NCBI GenBank assembly: GCA_965199095.1
Contig: CBDAQM010000007.1
Location: forward strand, 1-64,000
Source of the DNA: LMUY01 sp965199095
Lineage (GTDB): Bacteria > Pseudomonadota > Alphaproteobacteria > Acetobacterales > Acetobacteraceae
Length of the DNA: 64,000 nt
Direction: 5' to 3'
Part shown: piece by piece, positions 25,411 to 33,201 of the stretch
Layout of the letters: the number at the start of each line of letters is the position of its first letter
How positions within the stretch are numbered: the stretch's first letter is position 1
Notes under the pieces: model-generated
What the model saw: only the letters and a program-made list of their open reading frames with translations
Databases searched by the model: none
What the model was told of the DNA's origin: nothing
Made by a program: the position numbers and the translations under genes

Positions 25411-27159
25411 GGTAAGAGGGGCAAAAGTGTGGGTAAGCCTCATTTTTTCCTTGCGCCGATTCGCCGCCGTCGAGTCTTTGCATCATGTGCCGCCACCCTC
25501 CACCCTTTCGACGCTGAGCCGTCCAGATCTTGAAGCTCTGCTGGTCGAACTGTACGGCGAGGTAGCTGCGCTGAAGCAGGCCGTGGCTGAACTGCGCGAA
25601 GAGAACGCCCGGTTGAAAGGCCTCAAAGGCCGCCCGACCATCAAACCGAGCGGCATGGACAAAGGCGCCGCGCCAATCAAACCCGCCAAGGATGAGAAGC
25701 GTCCTGCCCGAGGTAAGGTCACCCCACGGGTCCACGTCGAAGACGAAGTGATCCAGGTCGAAATCCCGGCCGGCTCGATTTTCAAAGGCCATGAGCCTTT
25801 TCTGGTCCAGGACCTTGTGATTTCAGCCAAGGCGACCTGTTACCTGCGAGAACGCTGGATAACGCCGGACGGCCGGACGATCCTGGCGCCTTTGCCGCAG
25901 GGTATCCAAGGCCATTTTGGCCCGGAATTGCGTAGGTTCGTGCTGGTGCAATATCATCAGGGTCAGTCGACGATGCCCCGGCTGCTCGCCCTGTTGCGAT
26001 CGGTGAGGATTTCGATCTCCAAGCGGCAGTTGGTTCGGCTGTTGAATGAGAACCACGAGGCGTTTCTCGCCGAAGCCCAGGATGTTCTGCGCGCAGGATT
26101 GGAGACATCGTCATGGGTCAGCGTGGACGACACCGGCGCGCGCCACGCCGGCAAGAACGGCTTCTGCACGCAGATCGGCAATGAGTGGTTCACCTGGTTC
26201 CGCACCCGTTCCTCGAAAAGCCGGCTGAATTTCCTCGACCTGCTGCGCGCCGGACATACCGATTACGTGCTCAATGATGCGGCTTACGCCTACATGCGCG
26301 AGCATGGCTTGCCGGCCGCGTCGATCACCCTTCTGGCGACGGGGCCACAGACGTGGTTTGCTGATGAGGCCGCGTGGCTGGCGCATCTCGATCGGCTCGG
26401 CTTGTCCGGGTTGAAGGTCACGCCGGACCCAGTTCAGGTCGCCACCGAAGCGACGTTGTGGGGTAGCGTTCAGGCGCATGAATTTCTGTGCGACGCAGTG
26501 ATCCTGAGTGATGACGCCGGGCAGTTCAACGTCAGTCGGCACGCGCTGTGCTGGGTACACGCCGAACGGCTGGTGCATAAGCTGGACACCTTCAACGACG
26601 AGCATCGCGCCGCCCAGACGCGGGTTCGTGGCAAGATTTGGGACTTTTACGCCGACCTCAAGGCCTACCAACTGAAGCCGAACATCGGCGGGCTCGGGCG
26701 TTACGGGCCCGCTTCGACCGCATTTTCCTCGGCCGCACCGGCTTCGTGACGCTGGACCGCCTGCTTGCGCGGCTGCACGCCAATAAGGCCGAACTGTTGA
26801 TGGTGCTGGAACGGCCGCAAATTCCGCTCCACACCAACGGGTCAGAAAACGACATCCGCTGTCACGTTACACGACGCAAGATCAGCGCCGGAACTCGCAG
26901 CGAGGTCGGACGGGATTGCCGCGACGCGTTCCTGAGCCTGGCCAAGACATTCGACAAACTGGGTATCGCCGTCTGGGACTATCTGGGCAGCAGGCTCAAA
27001 GTGGTGGGGGCAGCGATCATTGAACCGCTCGACCACTACGTCAGAGCGCAATGCCGACCCGCCTGACAGGCCGCCGCGCAAACTGCTCTCGGCTACCCAT
27101 TCATCTCGGGCGTTCGCAGCAATCAGTACAGGCGTGCCCACACTTTTGCCCCTCTTACC
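25411..27159. mobile_element. IS66-family element with 23-bp inverted repeats
   Basis: Perfect terminal inverted repeats (25411-25433 and 27137-27159; core gaggggcaaaagtgtggg) flank a plus-strand IS66-like transposase. There are no tnpA/tnpB genes. No matching 8-bp direct repeat borders it. The left end sits in the ISAs1 fragment; the right end is 27 bp from the island attachment site. Confidence 0.8.
25487..27066 (+). pseudogene. IS66-family transposase with one frameshift
   Basis: The N-terminal coiled coil (EVAALKQAVAELREENARLK) and linker KGRPTIKPSGMDKG lead into the catalytic domain with SWVSVDDTGARHAGKNGFCT, VILSDDAGQFN and HALCWVHAERLVHKLDTF. The frame changes near 26685 and resumes with RARFDRIFLGRTGFVTLDRL and QIPLHTNGSENDIR, the C-terminal glutamate region. 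Otherwise intact. The start is taken as the GTG at 25487; an upstream GTG at 25427 lies inside the terminal repeat. Confidence 0.75.
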
Positions 27160-27186
27160 TCGCGTCGTCCTAACCTATTGAAATGA

Positions 27187-27235
27187 TTGGCGTCCCGTAG
27201 GGGATTCGAACCCCTGTTACCGCCGTGAGAGGGCG
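27187..27235. repeat. attL: duplicated 3' part of tRNA-Glu
   Basis: This 49-bp sequence is identical to 43712-43760 and corresponds to the tRNA-Glu gene from the anticodon arm to CCA, on the minus strand. It is followed by non-tRNA sequence, so it is not a functional gene. It is the displaced original 3' end of the tRNA; the intact copy is restored at the right-hand end of the element. Confidence 0.9.
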
Positions 27236-27243
27236 CCTAAACC

Positions 27244-27357
27244 GTCCAACGGCGGCTAACGGGGGCCATACAACGCGCTGATATCGCTGAGTGCGATGCA
27301 GCCGTGTTCAGACTTGTCTAAGTTCGTCCAACAGCATATATTGGACGTGAGTTGGAC
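27244..27357. repeat. GTCCAAC repeats near attL, possible integrase arm sites
   Basis: Two direct (27244-27250, 27326-27332) and two inverted (ttggac at 27341-27346 and 27352-27357) copies of GTCCAA(C) lie between attL and the start of the integrase gene. Another inverted copy (gttggac, 43668-43674) lies about 40 bp inside attR. Tyrosine integrases use short arm-type repeats near the att core in this way. Function is inferred. Confidence 0.35.
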
Positions 27358-28653
27358 GGGGATGTTACCGCCGTAGCCAGAACAGTGCGTGATGCGAACC
27401 TTGGAACCCGGACCAGCCGGGCTGCCCTGAAGGTTTCTGACAAACCCTATTACCGAGCGATCGACGAGGGACTGCACCTCGGCTACCGGCGCAACAAGAC
27501 CGGCGGCAAATGGGTGATGCGCTGGTACGTCGGCGACCAGACATACAAGGTCGAGACCATCGCCAGCGCTGACGACACGCTGGACGCGGACGGGGCCGAG
27601 TTCCTGACCTTCTCCCAGGCGCAAGCTATCGCCCGGACACGGTTCGTCGAGACCCGCCGTGTGGCTGCCGGGCTGCCGGCGAAGGGTGGCGCCTACACGG
27701 TCAAGCTATGCATCGAAGAATACCTGACCTGGCTGGAACAGCATCGGAAGTCCGCCAAGGACGCCCGGGTCCGGGCGGAGGCGCTGATCATCCCGGCGCT
27801 GGGCGATACCGAATGCGCCAAGCTGACCACCCGGCAGCTTCGGGACTGGCGGGACAGCACGGCCAACTCGCCGGCCCGGCTCAGGACGAAGAAGGGCAAG
27901 GAACAGAAGTTCCGGACCGCTGAGCCGGCCGACCCGGAGGAGGCCAAGCGCAAGCGCCAGGCGACGGTCAACCGGGTTCTCACCACCCTGAAGGCCGCGT
28001 TGAACATGGCGTGGAAGGACGAGAAGATCGCCTCCGACCAGGCATGGCGCGCCTTGGAGCCGTTCGGCCAGGCCGACGCTGCCCGGGTGCGGTATCTCAC
28101 GGTGGCAGAGGCCAAGCGGCTGATCAACGCCGCCGACGCGGTGTTCCGCAAGATGGTCCAGGGCGCTCTGTTGACCGGATGCCGGTATTCCGAGCTGGCG
28201 GCGTTCGAGGTTGGCGACTTCAACCCGGACAGTGGCACCCTTCAAGTCCGGCGCAGCAAGGGCGGCAAGGCTCGCCACGTCGTGCTCACCGATGAGGGGC
28301 AGAAGTTCTTCGCCGGGTTGTGCGCCGGGCGCGCCGGGCGGGACGTGCTGATCGCCAAGACCGATGGCACCCGGTGGAACACGTCGCAGCAGGCCCGGCC
28401 CATGGCGGACGCCAGCAGCAAGGCGAAGCTGGACCCGCCGGCCTCGTTCCACACCATCCGGCATACTTATGCCAGCCTCGCCATCATGGCCGGCTGCCCG
28501 CTGATGGTGGTGGCACGGAACCTCGGGCACGCGGACACGCGGATGGTCGAGAAGCACTACGGGCATCTGTCTGCCAGCTACGTGGCGGACGCCATCCGGG
28601 CGGCGGTGCCGAACTTCGGGATCGGGGCCGGGAACGTGGTGGCGGTGGCGTGA
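27352..28653 (+). CDS. int: Tyrosine recombinase / phage-type integrase
   Basis: Up to 433 residues. An N-terminal DNA-binding part (YRRNKTGGKWVMRWYVGDQ) is followed by a SAM-like core-binding domain at about 110-220 and the catalytic domain: TGCRYSELAAFEVGDF (Arg I), a Lys in the beta-hairpin (RRSKGGKARHVVL), HTIRHTYASLAI (His-x-x-Arg), LGHADTRMVEKHYGHL (His and the nucleophilic Tyr). It catalyses integration at tRNA-Glu. The start is uncertain: a TTG at 27352 is the farthest upstream choice and lacks a good ribosome site. The stop overlaps the next GTG. Confidence 0.9.
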   Translation: MDGDVTAVARTVRDANLGTRTSRAALKVSDKPYYRAIDEGLHLGYRRNKTGGKWVMRWYVGDQTYKVETIASADDTLDADGAEFLTFSQAQAIARTRFVETRRVAAGLPAKGGAYTVKLCIEEYLTWLEQHRKSAKDARVRAEALIIPALGDTECAKLTTRQLRDWRDSTANSPARLRTKKGKEQKFRTAEPADPEEAKRKRQATVNRVLTTLKAALNMAWKDEKIASDQAWRALEPFGQADAARVRYLTVAEAKRLINAADAVFRKMVQGALLTGCRYSELAAFEVGDFNPDSGTLQVRRSKGGKARHVVLTDEGQKFFAGLCAGRAGRDVLIAKTDGTRWNTSQQARPMADASSKAKLDPPASFHTIRHTYASLAIMAGCPLMVVARNLGHADTRMVEKHYGHLSASYVADAIRAAVPNFGIGAGNVVAVA

Positions 28654-29270
28654 GCGGCGCGGACAAGTGGATTAACCTCGGCCCGTGGCATGAGCTTCAA
28701 GGACTGCCGCAGACTTGCGCTGCTCGGACTGGAAAGCCTCTGCACATTGTCGGGGCGGCGCTGGAAGCAGCCTTGAGGAACGGAGACATCCCGGCGCGCA
28801 TCCGGCCAAGTTGCGTCAAGCGTATCGACCCAATCGTTGTGGCCAGTCGCGCCAGCGCCGCCAGGCGGGTTCCGCCGTATAGCTCAAGCAATCCTCAAAG
28901 CGCTCCATTCCCGCACGTGTCGGGGACAACAAGTGACCCGACCATTGAAGGAAACGGCGGGTGGGACATGGTGGACTGGGAGCGCGGATGGATAGACCAA
29001 TGTGAAATCGAGGTGCACTGGCCCAGTGCTTTGAGGTTTATCGAGGAGATATCGTCCCCAGTAGCTGCGGCCTTGCCAAAGCGCAGCACGGGCAAGGCCG
29101 CAGGCAAGCGAGCCGCAGTGGAGCGTGCCATGCGTGACGCCTTGGCGTCCGGCCGACTGACGCGCGAAGCACTGAACGCGATCCCCAAGAAGGCCCTACC
29201 GAAGCACTTCGGAGCGGGAGAGACCACCTGCTATGAGGTGCGGCAGATCGTACTCGCCGACAGCGACTAG
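28650..29270 (+). CDS. Hypothetical protein following the integrase (206 aa)
   Basis: The GTG overlaps the integrase stop (GTGA), so it is translationally coupled to int. I do not recognise the family. The first 60 residues contain WINLGPWHELQGLPQTCAARTGKPLHIV, suggesting a small globular domain with a recurring 'plan' to HIVG; the middle has WDMVDWERGWIDQCEIEVHWPSA; the C-terminal 70 residues are basic and helical (STGKAAGKRAAVERAMRDAL), perhaps a DNA-binding helix-turn-helix (RLTREALNAIPKKALPKHF). A role in excision or regulation of integration is possible from position only. Confidence 0.6.
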   Translation: MSGADKWINLGPWHELQGLPQTCAARTGKPLHIVGAALEAALRNGDIPARIRPSCVKRIDPIVVASRASAARRVPPYSSSNPQSAPFPHVSGTTSDPTIEGNGGWDMVDWERGWIDQCEIEVHWPSALRFIEEISSPVAAALPKRSTGKAAGKRAAVERAMRDALASGRLTREALNAIPKKALPKHFGAGETTCYEVRQIVLADSD

Positions 29271-29329
29271 AAGCGACTAATGCCGACTGAACGGCGACAA
29301 AAGACTAATAGCGACTGACGCCCGACTGA
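29264..29329 (+). repeat. Seven phased CGACTRA repeats upstream of the HTH gene
   Basis: Copies of CGACTRA or one-mismatch variants start at 29264, 29274, 29284, 29295, 29302, 29312 and 29323, mostly 10 or 11 bp apart, so most lie on one face of the helix. They sit 40-105 bp before the start of the excisionase-like gene. Such arrays commonly bind a small DNA-bending protein such as Xis or an autoregulator. Only the repeats are seen; binding is inferred. Confidence 0.5.
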
Positions 29330-29368
29330 TCATCCTCCCTCTCGTCCACCCGAGTTGGAGATAGACAG

Positions 29369-29578
29369 ATGGCACAAAGCATTCCCCCGGAAACGGCGGC
29401 CACTACGGTTGACGAGTTCTGCCAGGCTCACCGCATCAGCCGCGCCAGCTTCTATAATTACCTGAAGGCGGGCCAGGGGCCGGCCGTGATGAAGGTCGGC
29501 GGTCGCACGCTGGTCAGCAACGAGGCGGCAGCGGCCTGGCGCCGCCGGATGGAGTCCCACACCGCTCAGGCGGCCTAA
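29369..29578 (+). CDS. Excisionase/AlpA-like winged helix-turn-helix protein
   Basis: 69 residues. TTVDEFCQAHRISRASFYNYLKAG is a MerR/AlpA-type recognition helix region, followed by the wing GPAVMKVGGRTLVSNEAAAAWRRRM. Small proteins of this type act as excisionases or activators in satellites and prophages. The ATG follows a ggag ribosome site (29355 area). It is preceded by the phased CGACTRA repeats and followed by a stem-loop. Confidence 0.7.
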   Translation: MAQSIPPETAATTVDEFCQAHRISRASFYNYLKAGQGPAVMKVGGRTLVSNEAAAAWRRRMESHTAQAA

Positions 29579-29635
29579 CCCGAAACGAAAACTGCCGACC
29601 CCGGCGAGGATCGGCAGCGCTTCGTTTTCGGGCAG
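29579..29635 (+). terminator. Stem-loop after the excisionase-like gene
   Basis: An inner stem ctgccga/tcggcag with a GC-rich loop is extended by imperfect outer pairing of the cccgaaa and ttttcggg blocks. The right arm includes a TTTT run. It starts directly after the stop codon, so it may terminate or attenuate transcription into the replication genes. Confidence 0.5.
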
Positions 29636-29719
29636 CTTACCACTGGTCAGGCGGTAGGCAGGAAGATAGCGGGACGCTGCGAAAGGTTCAAGCGCCGGGT
29701 GAGGCTGATGGAGCCCACC

Positions 29720-29926
29720 ATGACGAAGCCCACCACCACCAAAGCCAGAACTTCGCGGCGCCGCGAAGTTGCGAAGGCGCAGCCTACCTCCCTGCCCCAG
29801 CCCGACCACCAGGCCATCCTAGCCGCCCGGCTGGACCGGCTGGCGGACCACAACCTGCATCTCGGCTACCACCACCAGGCCGAACAGCTTGCCCAGCGGG
29901 CGGCGGAAATGCGGGGCGTCCAGTGA
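29720..29926 (+). CDS. Small basic hypothetical protein (68 aa)
   Basis: Start chosen at ATG 29720 because ggag lies six bases upstream; ATG 29708 or GTG 29699 would add a few residues. The N-terminal half is Thr/Lys/Arg-rich (TTTKARTSRRREVAKAQPTS) and the C-terminal half is helical (ARLDRLADHNLHLGYHHQAE). A perfect 22-bp palindrome (29749-29770) lies inside the gene. The stop overlaps the GTG of the primase-like gene, so it belongs to the replication operon. Family unknown. Confidence 0.55.
   Translation: MTKPTTTKARTSRRREVAKAQPTSLPQPDHQAILAARLDRLADHNLHLGYHHQAEQLAQRAAEMRGVQ
29749..29770. repeat. 22-bp perfect palindrome
   Basis: The half-site aacttcgcggc is followed immediately by its exact reverse complement. 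It lies in the coding region of the 68-aa protein, encoding part of TSRRREVAK. A perfect two-fold site of this length suggests a dimeric DNA-binding protein or a cruciform, possibly tied to replication control by the operon it sits in. Confidence 0.6.
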
Positions 29927-31107
29927 GCACCCGCAACCTCCAGCTTACGATTTCCACCTTCTCCACCGCCGAACCGAATGGCGTGGCATACGGCGAGCAC
30001 CATCATACAACCTGGTTTTCTCTCGTCACCACGTTGCAGCAGCGCCGAGAGGGCGCGAAGGACGGCTCGTGCTTTGCTTGCGCCACGTTCACACCGGAGC
30101 CGGACGGTCGGGTCCGCCGGCTGAAGGCGAACGTCACAGCCCGCACGCTGATCGCGCTGGACATTGAGAGGAACAAGCAGACGGGCGAAGTGCCGCCGGA
30201 CATACAGGAGACGGTCGAGGCCGTGATCCGCATTGGCTGGGCGTGCGTCGCGTACAGCAGCCACAACCACAAGCCGGATGCTGATATCCGATATCGGCTG
30301 ATCCTGCCGATGACAGCGCCCGTCGCGGCGGACTTGCCCGCCCCCGAGGTGGTGGCGGACCGGCTTGGCCTGCTGGGCGTGTTGGACACGTCCAAGGTCG
30401 GCGCATCCTCGCTGTTCTACCTGCCGAGTGCGGCACCGGGCTGCATGGACCGGCACGAGACCATCGCGATTGACGGTGCCGCGCTGGACGCTGTCGGCCT
30501 GCTACAGGCTGCCGGGCGCCTCCAGGCTGCCCGCACTGCCGAGGCAGAGCGAAAGGCGGCTGCTGCGCACGCGGAGGCGGCGGCGCGGCGGGCTGAAAAG
30601 CTGGCTGCCGGGTTCGACCCCGATGACAGCCTAATCGAGAGGCTGCGCGCCCATTACGACCTGGCGGCAGTGCTGGAGGCGAACGGCTATGATCGCGCCG
30701 GCAGTAAGTTTCGGCATCCCAACTCCAGTTCCGGTTTGCACGGCGCGGATATCAAAGTGTTTGGCGCCGTCGCGCGCGTGTTCAGCCACAACGCAACGGA
30801 TCCGCTGCACGCTGACAACCTGCCGGACTGGTGCGGCGTGACGGCGCTGGACGTGTTCGATGTGGTGGCGATCCTGTCCTTCGGTGGCGACCGGCGCCGG
30901 GCCTTGCGCGAGCTTGCCGAGAAGCATGGGCTGAACAAAGCGGCGGAGCGTAAAGAGATCGCGCGGCTGCTATTCCGGCTGGTGAAGCAGCGGACACCGC
31001 AAGCGGCTATCGAAGCTGCAGCCTATGCAGAGGGTGACCGGCTGGGGTTGTCCAAGCGCGATGTTGTCCACGTCGCCAAATGGGTTGTCCAGCAGGGGGC
31101 AAGCTGA
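29923..31107 (+). CDS. Primase/replication initiation-like protein
   Basis: 394 residues. The N-terminal half has LIALDIERNKQTGEVPPDIQ and VAYSSHNHKPDADIRYRLILP, a pattern seen in primase-polymerase-like replication proteins of phages and plasmids (acidic metal site, then a Y-x-S-H/x-H and R-Y-R-L core). A central coiled coil (AEAERKAAAAHAEAAARRAEK) leads to a C-terminal domain with HNATDPLH. It is coupled by overlapping codons to the RepA-like ATPase downstream, which supports a role in initiating replication of the element. The primase assignment is by pattern, not by a confirmed catalytic triad. Confidence 0.6.
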   Translation: MSTRNLQLTISTFSTAEPNGVAYGEHHHTTWFSLVTTLQQRREGAKDGSCFACATFTPEPDGRVRRLKANVTARTLIALDIERNKQTGEVPPDIQETVEAVIRIGWACVAYSSHNHKPDADIRYRLILPMTAPVAADLPAPEVVADRLGLLGVLDTSKVGASSLFYLPSAAPGCMDRHETIAIDGAALDAVGLLQAAGRLQAARTAEAERKAAAAHAEAAARRAEKLAAGFDPDDSLIERLRAHYDLAAVLEANGYDRAGSKFRHPNSSSGLHGADIKVFGAVARVFSHNATDPLHADNLPDWCGVTALDVFDVVAILSFGGDRRRALRELAEKHGLNKAAERKEIARLLFRLVKQRTPQAAIEAAAYAEGDRLGLSKRDVVHVAKWVVQQGAS

Positions 31108-32330
31108 TGGACGGCTTCCCCAACATGGGCACGAAGGAAGCGCCCCCACGGCAATCGCGTGCCACCGATGCTGCGCTTGCAGCGTATCTTGCAGCAGAGA
31201 CATGGGCGGAGCGAGAGTTCCCGCCGCCGATCCGGCTGCTGGGAGACATCGTCACCACCACCACCCGCGCGTTCCTGATCGGCGCCACCGGGCTAGGCAA
31301 GACGATGCTGGGCGTGGCGCTGGGGGCCGGCATGGCATCCGGGCAGGGGTTTCTAGACTGGCGGTGCGACCATCCCGTCCGCGTGCTGTATCTCGACGGC
31401 GAGATGCCCGGCGAGTTGGTAAAGGCGCGGGCAATCGACGCGATGCGCCGGCTGGGCGAGGCTAAGTTGCAAGGCAACCTGTTCTTCTACTGCGCCGACA
31501 GCGGCGAAGCTGCGGCGCGGCTGTTCCCGCACCTCGGCCTTATGCAGCCGTTGAATACGACAGAGGGACAAGAGTTCGTCTATGGGCTGATCGAGGCGTT
31601 GGGCGGCGTTGACGTGGTGATCTTCGACAATGTGATGTCGCTGGTGGCCGGCGATCAGAAGGACGAAATCCCCTGGTCGGAAACCCTGCCGCTGATCGCG
31701 GGATTGACCTGTCGGCAAATCGGCCAAGTTTGGCTTGACCACGCCGGGCACAACACCGCGCGGCAGTATGGCAGCAGCACAAAGGCATGGCGCTTCGACG
31801 CGGTTGGAGTGATGACGGAGGTGCCGCAGGACGAACGGACCCCGCGGGAGATGGCGTTCAAGTTGTCCTTCGATGCGCCTGGCAAGGCCCGCCGACGCAC
31901 GCCGGACAATTGGACCGAGTTCGCCCCGCGCACGATCCGGCTGGCCGATGACGTCTGGACCAGCGACTTTGTGGAAAGCCAGCCTCGGTCATTCGCCACC
32001 GTCAGCGGATCGCCAGGCAAAGTTGCACCCTCGCGGGCAGTCTACCACTCTGCCTTGCTGGACGCCCTGATCGGTAGCGCCATCGTTCCGGGCATGACCA
32101 CAATGGCCGCATGGGAGGGGGAGTGCGTCCGCCGAGGTCTAGTGAATCCGCCGCCATCTGATGAAACCGGCAAGGCCCGAAGCATACGCCTGTCAGGTTT
32201 TCGAACCTCGCGGTCGCGCTTGGTTGAGGCGAAATGGATCGGAGTGGATGGCGAGCGGGTGTTCGATTTGGTCGGCAAATACGATCGGACGATAGCGCCA
32301 CGCGTGGCTGCAACCGTGTCCGAAAGCTGA
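31107..32330 (+). CDS. RepA/RecA-fold replicative ATPase (helicase-like)
   Basis: 407 residues. Walker A is at about residue 55 (FLIGATGLGKTMLG), then VLYLDGEMPGELVKAR, the RepA-like motif after Walker A with catalytic Glu. Walker B is VDVVIFDNVMSLVAGD, followed by WLDHAGHNTARQYGSSTKAW, the sensor segment of AAA-25/RepA-type hexameric helicases. The C-terminal 100 residues look like a winged-helix DNA-binding domain. The TGATG overlap couples it to the primase-like gene. TTGCAG repeats begin directly downstream, consistent with a primase-helicase-origin module. Confidence 0.75.
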   Translation: MDGFPNMGTKEAPPRQSRATDAALAAYLAAETWAEREFPPPIRLLGDIVTTTTRAFLIGATGLGKTMLGVALGAGMASGQGFLDWRCDHPVRVLYLDGEMPGELVKARAIDAMRRLGEAKLQGNLFFYCADSGEAAARLFPHLGLMQPLNTTEGQEFVYGLIEALGGVDVVIFDNVMSLVAGDQKDEIPWSETLPLIAGLTCRQIGQVWLDHAGHNTARQYGSSTKAWRFDAVGVMTEVPQDERTPREMAFKLSFDAPGKARRRTPDNWTEFAPRTIRLADDVWTSDFVESQPRSFATVSGSPGKVAPSRAVYHSALLDALIGSAIVPGMTTMAAWEGECVRRGLVNPPPSDETGKARSIRLSGFRTSRSRLVEAKWIGVDGERVFDLVGKYDRTIAPRVAATVSES

Positions 32331-32336
32331 CTGGAA

Positions 32337-32479
32337 TTGCAGGGCGGTTGCAGGTGGCGGGTTGCAGAAGATTGCAGGTAATAACCTATTGAATTACAAG
32401 GGAGTTGCAGAAAGCTGCAACCGAATTGCAGAAGGGAGTTGCAGAGTTGCAGCGCATCTATAGATGCGCGCACCTGCAA
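32337..32479. other. Putative replication origin: TTGCAG iterons
   Basis: Eight direct TTGCAG copies start at 32337, 32348, 32362, 32372, 32405, 32426, 32439 and 32447, and two inverted copies (ctgcaa) at 32415 and 32474. A short A/T-rich gap (taataacctattgaattaca) lies at 32379-32398. A perfect 18-bp palindrome (gcgcatcta and its complement) is at 32452-32469. This arrangement beside primase and helicase genes is typical of an iteron-type origin. Replication itself is not shown. Confidence 0.55.
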
Positions 32480-32862
32480 TCCTCTGGTGCACCGTGCGAC
32501 GGCTGACGTTGAAAAACCCCGCGGCGGCGTCTTGGGCCTGTCTCTGACATCAGGTCGTGCGTCAGAAACAAAGAACCCACCTCATTACCAGTGCTTCCAA
32601 GCGCACACGCTGGGCACGGACTTGCGCGTTTACCGAGGCTCCCGCGCAACGCACACGTGGCGCTCACGCAAAACGTGAACGGGAGCGTTGTGGTCGCGCT
32701 GCAAGCCGTTGGACGCAAGTAGCCGCTTCTACACAGCGATAAACAGTGCCGGACGAACGCAGCTAGTCTGCTGCAATTGCTCAATGTTCTTGCGCTCATA
32801 GCCCGCATTCGTCCAATATCCGGCCCATAACTGCCGCATACGGACCCCTAATCCTGCCCCTC
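32480..32862. other. Non-coding stretch before the packaging genes
   Basis: About 380 bp with no convincing gene on either strand: the open runs have shadow-like, Cys/Ser/Arg-rich composition and no ribosome site. It lies between the origin repeats and the terminase genes. A packaging (cos or pac) site and the promoter of the late genes would be expected here. I cannot point to either. Confidence 0.4.
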
Positions 32863-33201
32863 GTGTCACCCTACTCCCGTCCGGCTACGCTGGCGAAGCT
32901 GGACGGACGCACTCGCGAAAGCCGGCTCATGCGGCAGACGCGAAAGGAACTGGTGGCCCACGTAGGCGGCCAGCCCAGCGCAACGCAGCGCGTGATGATT
33001 GAGCGCGCGGTGCAGTTGACGCTTCAGATCGCGTTGTTGGACGCCAAGCACTGCGACGGCGGGCTGTCCGAGCATGATGGACGCGCCTATCTCGCCTGGA
33101 CGAACACGCTCACGCGCCTCATGCGCCAGTTGGGCATGCAGGGCGTAGCCGAGCGGCCGAAATCCCTGGCCGAACACATCGCCACTCGGTCCGCCGCATG
33201 A
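32863..33201 (+). CDS. Probable terminase small subunit
   Basis: 112 residues, directly upstream of and overlapping the large terminase gene by 4 bp (GTG start at 32863). The sequence is helical: TLAKLDGRTRESRLMRQTRK, ATQRVMIERAVQLTLQIALLD, and WTNTLTRLMRQLGM. I know the pattern only as the gene preceding terminase in alphaproteobacterial elements, so the small-terminase role is largely from position. It would recognise the packaging site and recruit the large subunit. Confidence 0.6.
   Translation: MSPYSRPATLAKLDGRTRESRLMRQTRKELVAHVGGQPSATQRVMIERAVQLTLQIALLDAKHCDGGLSEHDGRAYLAWTNTLTRLMRQLGMQGVAERPKSLAEHIATRSAA

Noticed and set aside
27187..27235. Second tRNA-Glu gene
   Set aside because: Only the 3' part (anticodon arm to CCA) is present; the 5' half is replaced by unrelated sequence.
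32337..32479. CRISPR array
   Set aside because: Repeats are only 6 bp with irregular spacing; no cas genes. No CRISPR array was seen anywhere in the window.
32458..32808. Minus-strand open frame in the stretch before the terminase genes
   Set aside because: Cys/Ser/Arg-rich shadow-like composition, overlaps the iteron/palindrome region, no ribosome site.
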